From Prinia subflava (lineage: Eukaryota; Chordata; Aves; Passeriformes; Cisticolidae), in assembly GCF_021018805.1 (NCBI RefSeq), contig NC_086248.1, positions 100,551,739-100,615,738 on the forward strand: 64,000 nt of DNA. The letters are read 5' to 3'. Of this stretch, positions 61,635 to 64,000 are shown in pieces (the stretch's first letter is position 1; the number at the start of each line of letters is the position of its first letter). The notes below the pieces were generated by a model. It saw nothing but the letters and a program-made list of their open reading frames with translations, did no database searches and was not told the DNA's origin. The position numbers and the translations under genes were made by a program.

Positions 61635-64000
61635 AATCCAACCTTTTTCCCTCCAAAGATTTATGCCATATCTTGGTTAAAGAGTGCCAGCCCATCCAGA
61701 ATAGTTATGTATTCCTCAAACACTGAATATGTGGCTTCAGAAATTTACTGGCTTTGCTTTCCACAAGTAAAATACATCATCCAAGTAGTTTATGTCCTTT
61801 TCCTCCTGATACTGTGATTGCCTTGATGTTAAAGAAATCCTGATTTTGATTTGTATTTGCTTCATGGTTCATTCACTCAGCCATCCAGATCTGTCATATA
61901 TCATAATCTAAATTCGTTGCTGGAATCATTAACTTGTATGAGATAGAGAAGTTCCCAGAGATATGCAATACCCACACAACCAATAAATTTAATACAGAAA
62001 AATCCAAAAGGCTGAGAAATAAAATTCCACTACAGACATTACTGGTAAGATACATTCCTGACCAGAATTAGGGGGTAAATACAAGCCTTGCTAGCTTTGT
62101 TGTAGTCATTTATTGAAGGATCCTCCTCTGATTTATGTATATAAGTAAAATAAATATAAAATATAATAACTATGAAATGATACTTTGTATATACTACACA
62201 CAATGTATTCCAAACGATACATGTATGTATTTCAGACCAAGGACTACAAAACTGATCAGTTTAAGGTACACTTTGAATAAATTAAAAATACTGTATCAAG
62301 CAATGTCTTTTTGGATTAGGATGATAAGATATTACAGTCTAGTGTTACAGTGGTACTTTTAATCATCTTTCTTTAATTATGTGTTAATGAGTTTAGTCAG
62401 CATAACTGAAAAGACTGAGCAAAACAGTTTTAAGATAAAAAAGAATTTTAAAGAGACATTTTCTCCTGAAAGAAAATCAGCATGTGATTATAGATCTTCT
62501 CATGGAATATACATAACTCCAAGATTTTGCCACTGAAAGCTATGAGTATGAAAACTGACTCACTTTTTTATTCACTTGGGTTTAAAATACAGAATTTATA
62601 ACTTAAAAAAATAATAACTTTTATCTTACTATGAGTTAGTAGTTCTCAGTTCTCCTCTACTGAGGCCAGGATTTTAGAATATCATTCTAAATCTGGACAT
62701 CAATTTCTTTGTGTTTTTTTAAATTTCAGTCTATAATTTTCCACCTTTCATCACATTCTTCTGCCTATATTCCTTACATTCTTCTGTCCTCTTTGCTGAT
62801 AGCTGTCTCCTGAATGGCCATAGGAATTTCCTTGGTTTCTCAGGAATTTCTTTTACTGGAAGCAAACCTTGTTTGAATACATTTCTTATACCCATGCTAT
62901 TGAGAGTTTAAATAGAAAAATATCACCACACCTGGATTCCTACAACATCCTAGTTGTCCTTCTTCACCCTGGTCTTCGGAGTTGGGGGTCCCAAATTTAT
63001 TCCTTTGGAGGTACCATTTTTATACAGTCCACGTCCTGGATATCCTTGGGGTGCAGATGCCACTCCCATAATTTGAGACAAGACAAATAGAATGTGCTGG
63101 GTCTTCTTCTGCTCTCTCTCAGAAACTGCTTTTTAAAAATTCTTTATTTTCTACAGAATTTGAAATTTAAGAAACACTGAAGACAGACGTCTAAGAAAGG
63201 CTGTTGCCTTATTTGAATAGAGCATTTAGAATAATCATGAAAAATTAAAGAGCACTTTTAATAAGACGTGAAAATAAAACTTTATATTCAAAGAGAAAAC
63301 ATCTTAGTGGTGGAGAGTATTTGTTAGATAAGTTTAAAGGTTTTCTTTCTAGTTAGAGAAATTTTAACTGCATAGAAAGATATATGGTATCATTTCTTTC
63401 AGAGCAAAGCTCAGAGTGTAATAACATTAAAAATTTGCTCAGTTTTTAACTGCATGTTAATTAGTGGGAATTTAGTGAGCTGCACAGAAATGAAATTCTC
63501 AGAAAATATTTTAACAGCCAGCCAGTAATCTTTACAGCTGTGGATTACAGCACCATATTTTAGAGGTAATACTTAAAACCATTTTCTCTAATTTTCTCCA
63601 TGGTTTTTTGTTTGCAGAAAGTTATAGCAATGTTTCATAGAAAAGTTTCAGTATGATCTGAAAAAGCCCTAAAATACTTCAATTTTATAACAGAGTGTGA
63701 GTTATGACCTTATAATGGTACATTGAAAAAAAAGTCTTTGCCACTGCACAAAGTATAGTAGGGTTTGCATGTCTTTCTCTTAGGAATTTGCTCCATACCC
63801 TGAGGCCAGATTAAGTCATTTATTACTGTACAGTTGCACACAACCTTTTAGCCCACAGTCAGTCAAGATATCAACACTCTTTGTACATTCTGTGTCCACT
63901 GGGATCAAAAAGAGCTGTGGCATCCCATTGCTTCCATGGCTTGTCTCCGTGGAATGAGAATTTCCAGTGGTTCAGCTCATTTACAGACCTAAGAGCTTTT
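61635..64000. other. Upstream intergenic DNA to the right edge
   Basis: AT-rich, with only short scattered open frames. No gene, RNA gene or recognisable mobile element seen. Confidence 0.65.

Noticed and set aside
61243..61695. K/N/T-rich and F/V/C-rich open frames
   Set aside because: Translations of an A/C-only simple tract.

Overview
The window looks like vertebrate nuclear DNA, most likely from a bird. It is AT-rich, has long non-coding stretches, AT, GT and CA microsatellites and A/C- or G/T-rich simple tracts, and contains one recognisable protein-coding exon. I could not identify the species. A bird fits the exon's protein sequence and the compact spacing of the 5' exons, but this is inference.

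The one gene I can support is the 5' end of NRXN1 (alpha-neurexin-1), on the minus strand. Its first coding exon spans 35874-36612. It encodes the signal peptide, the first LNS (laminin-neurexin-sex hormone binding globulin) domain and the first EGF domain, and ends at a strong GTAAGG donor. A 5'UTR segment (36613-36850) precedes it, with a convincing acceptor at 36851. About 4.3 kb further upstream, a CpG island contains a CAG|GTAAGG donor at 41160/41159. I read this as the end of a non-coding first exon, with the alpha promoter around 41.2-41.6 kb.

Layout by region, left to right. Positions 1-35873 are part of the large NRXN1 intron 2. It holds a pair of diverged copies of a ~250-bp element (about 993 and 4753), a probable minus-strand solo LTR (5472-5890), a purine-rich minisatellite followed by a small CpG-rich island (6.1-7.4 kb), simple repeats, and one speculative in-phase cassette exon (23713-23808). 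Positions 36851-41159 are intron 1. It contains a second GC-rich island (38.66-39.79 kb) with a near-consensus RE1/NRSE site for the REST repressor at 38955-38975, flanked by GT/CA repeats. Positions 41570-64000 are upstream of the gene. I see no protein-coding gene there, only simple repeats and a few stretches that might be conserved regulatory DNA.

Taken together, the window is the alpha-neurexin-1 promoter, first coding exon and flanking regulatory DNA. The strongest regulatory lead is the intragenic RE1 site, which fits a neuron-restricted synaptic gene. I recognised no other genes, tRNAs, rRNAs or CR1 elements by eye.
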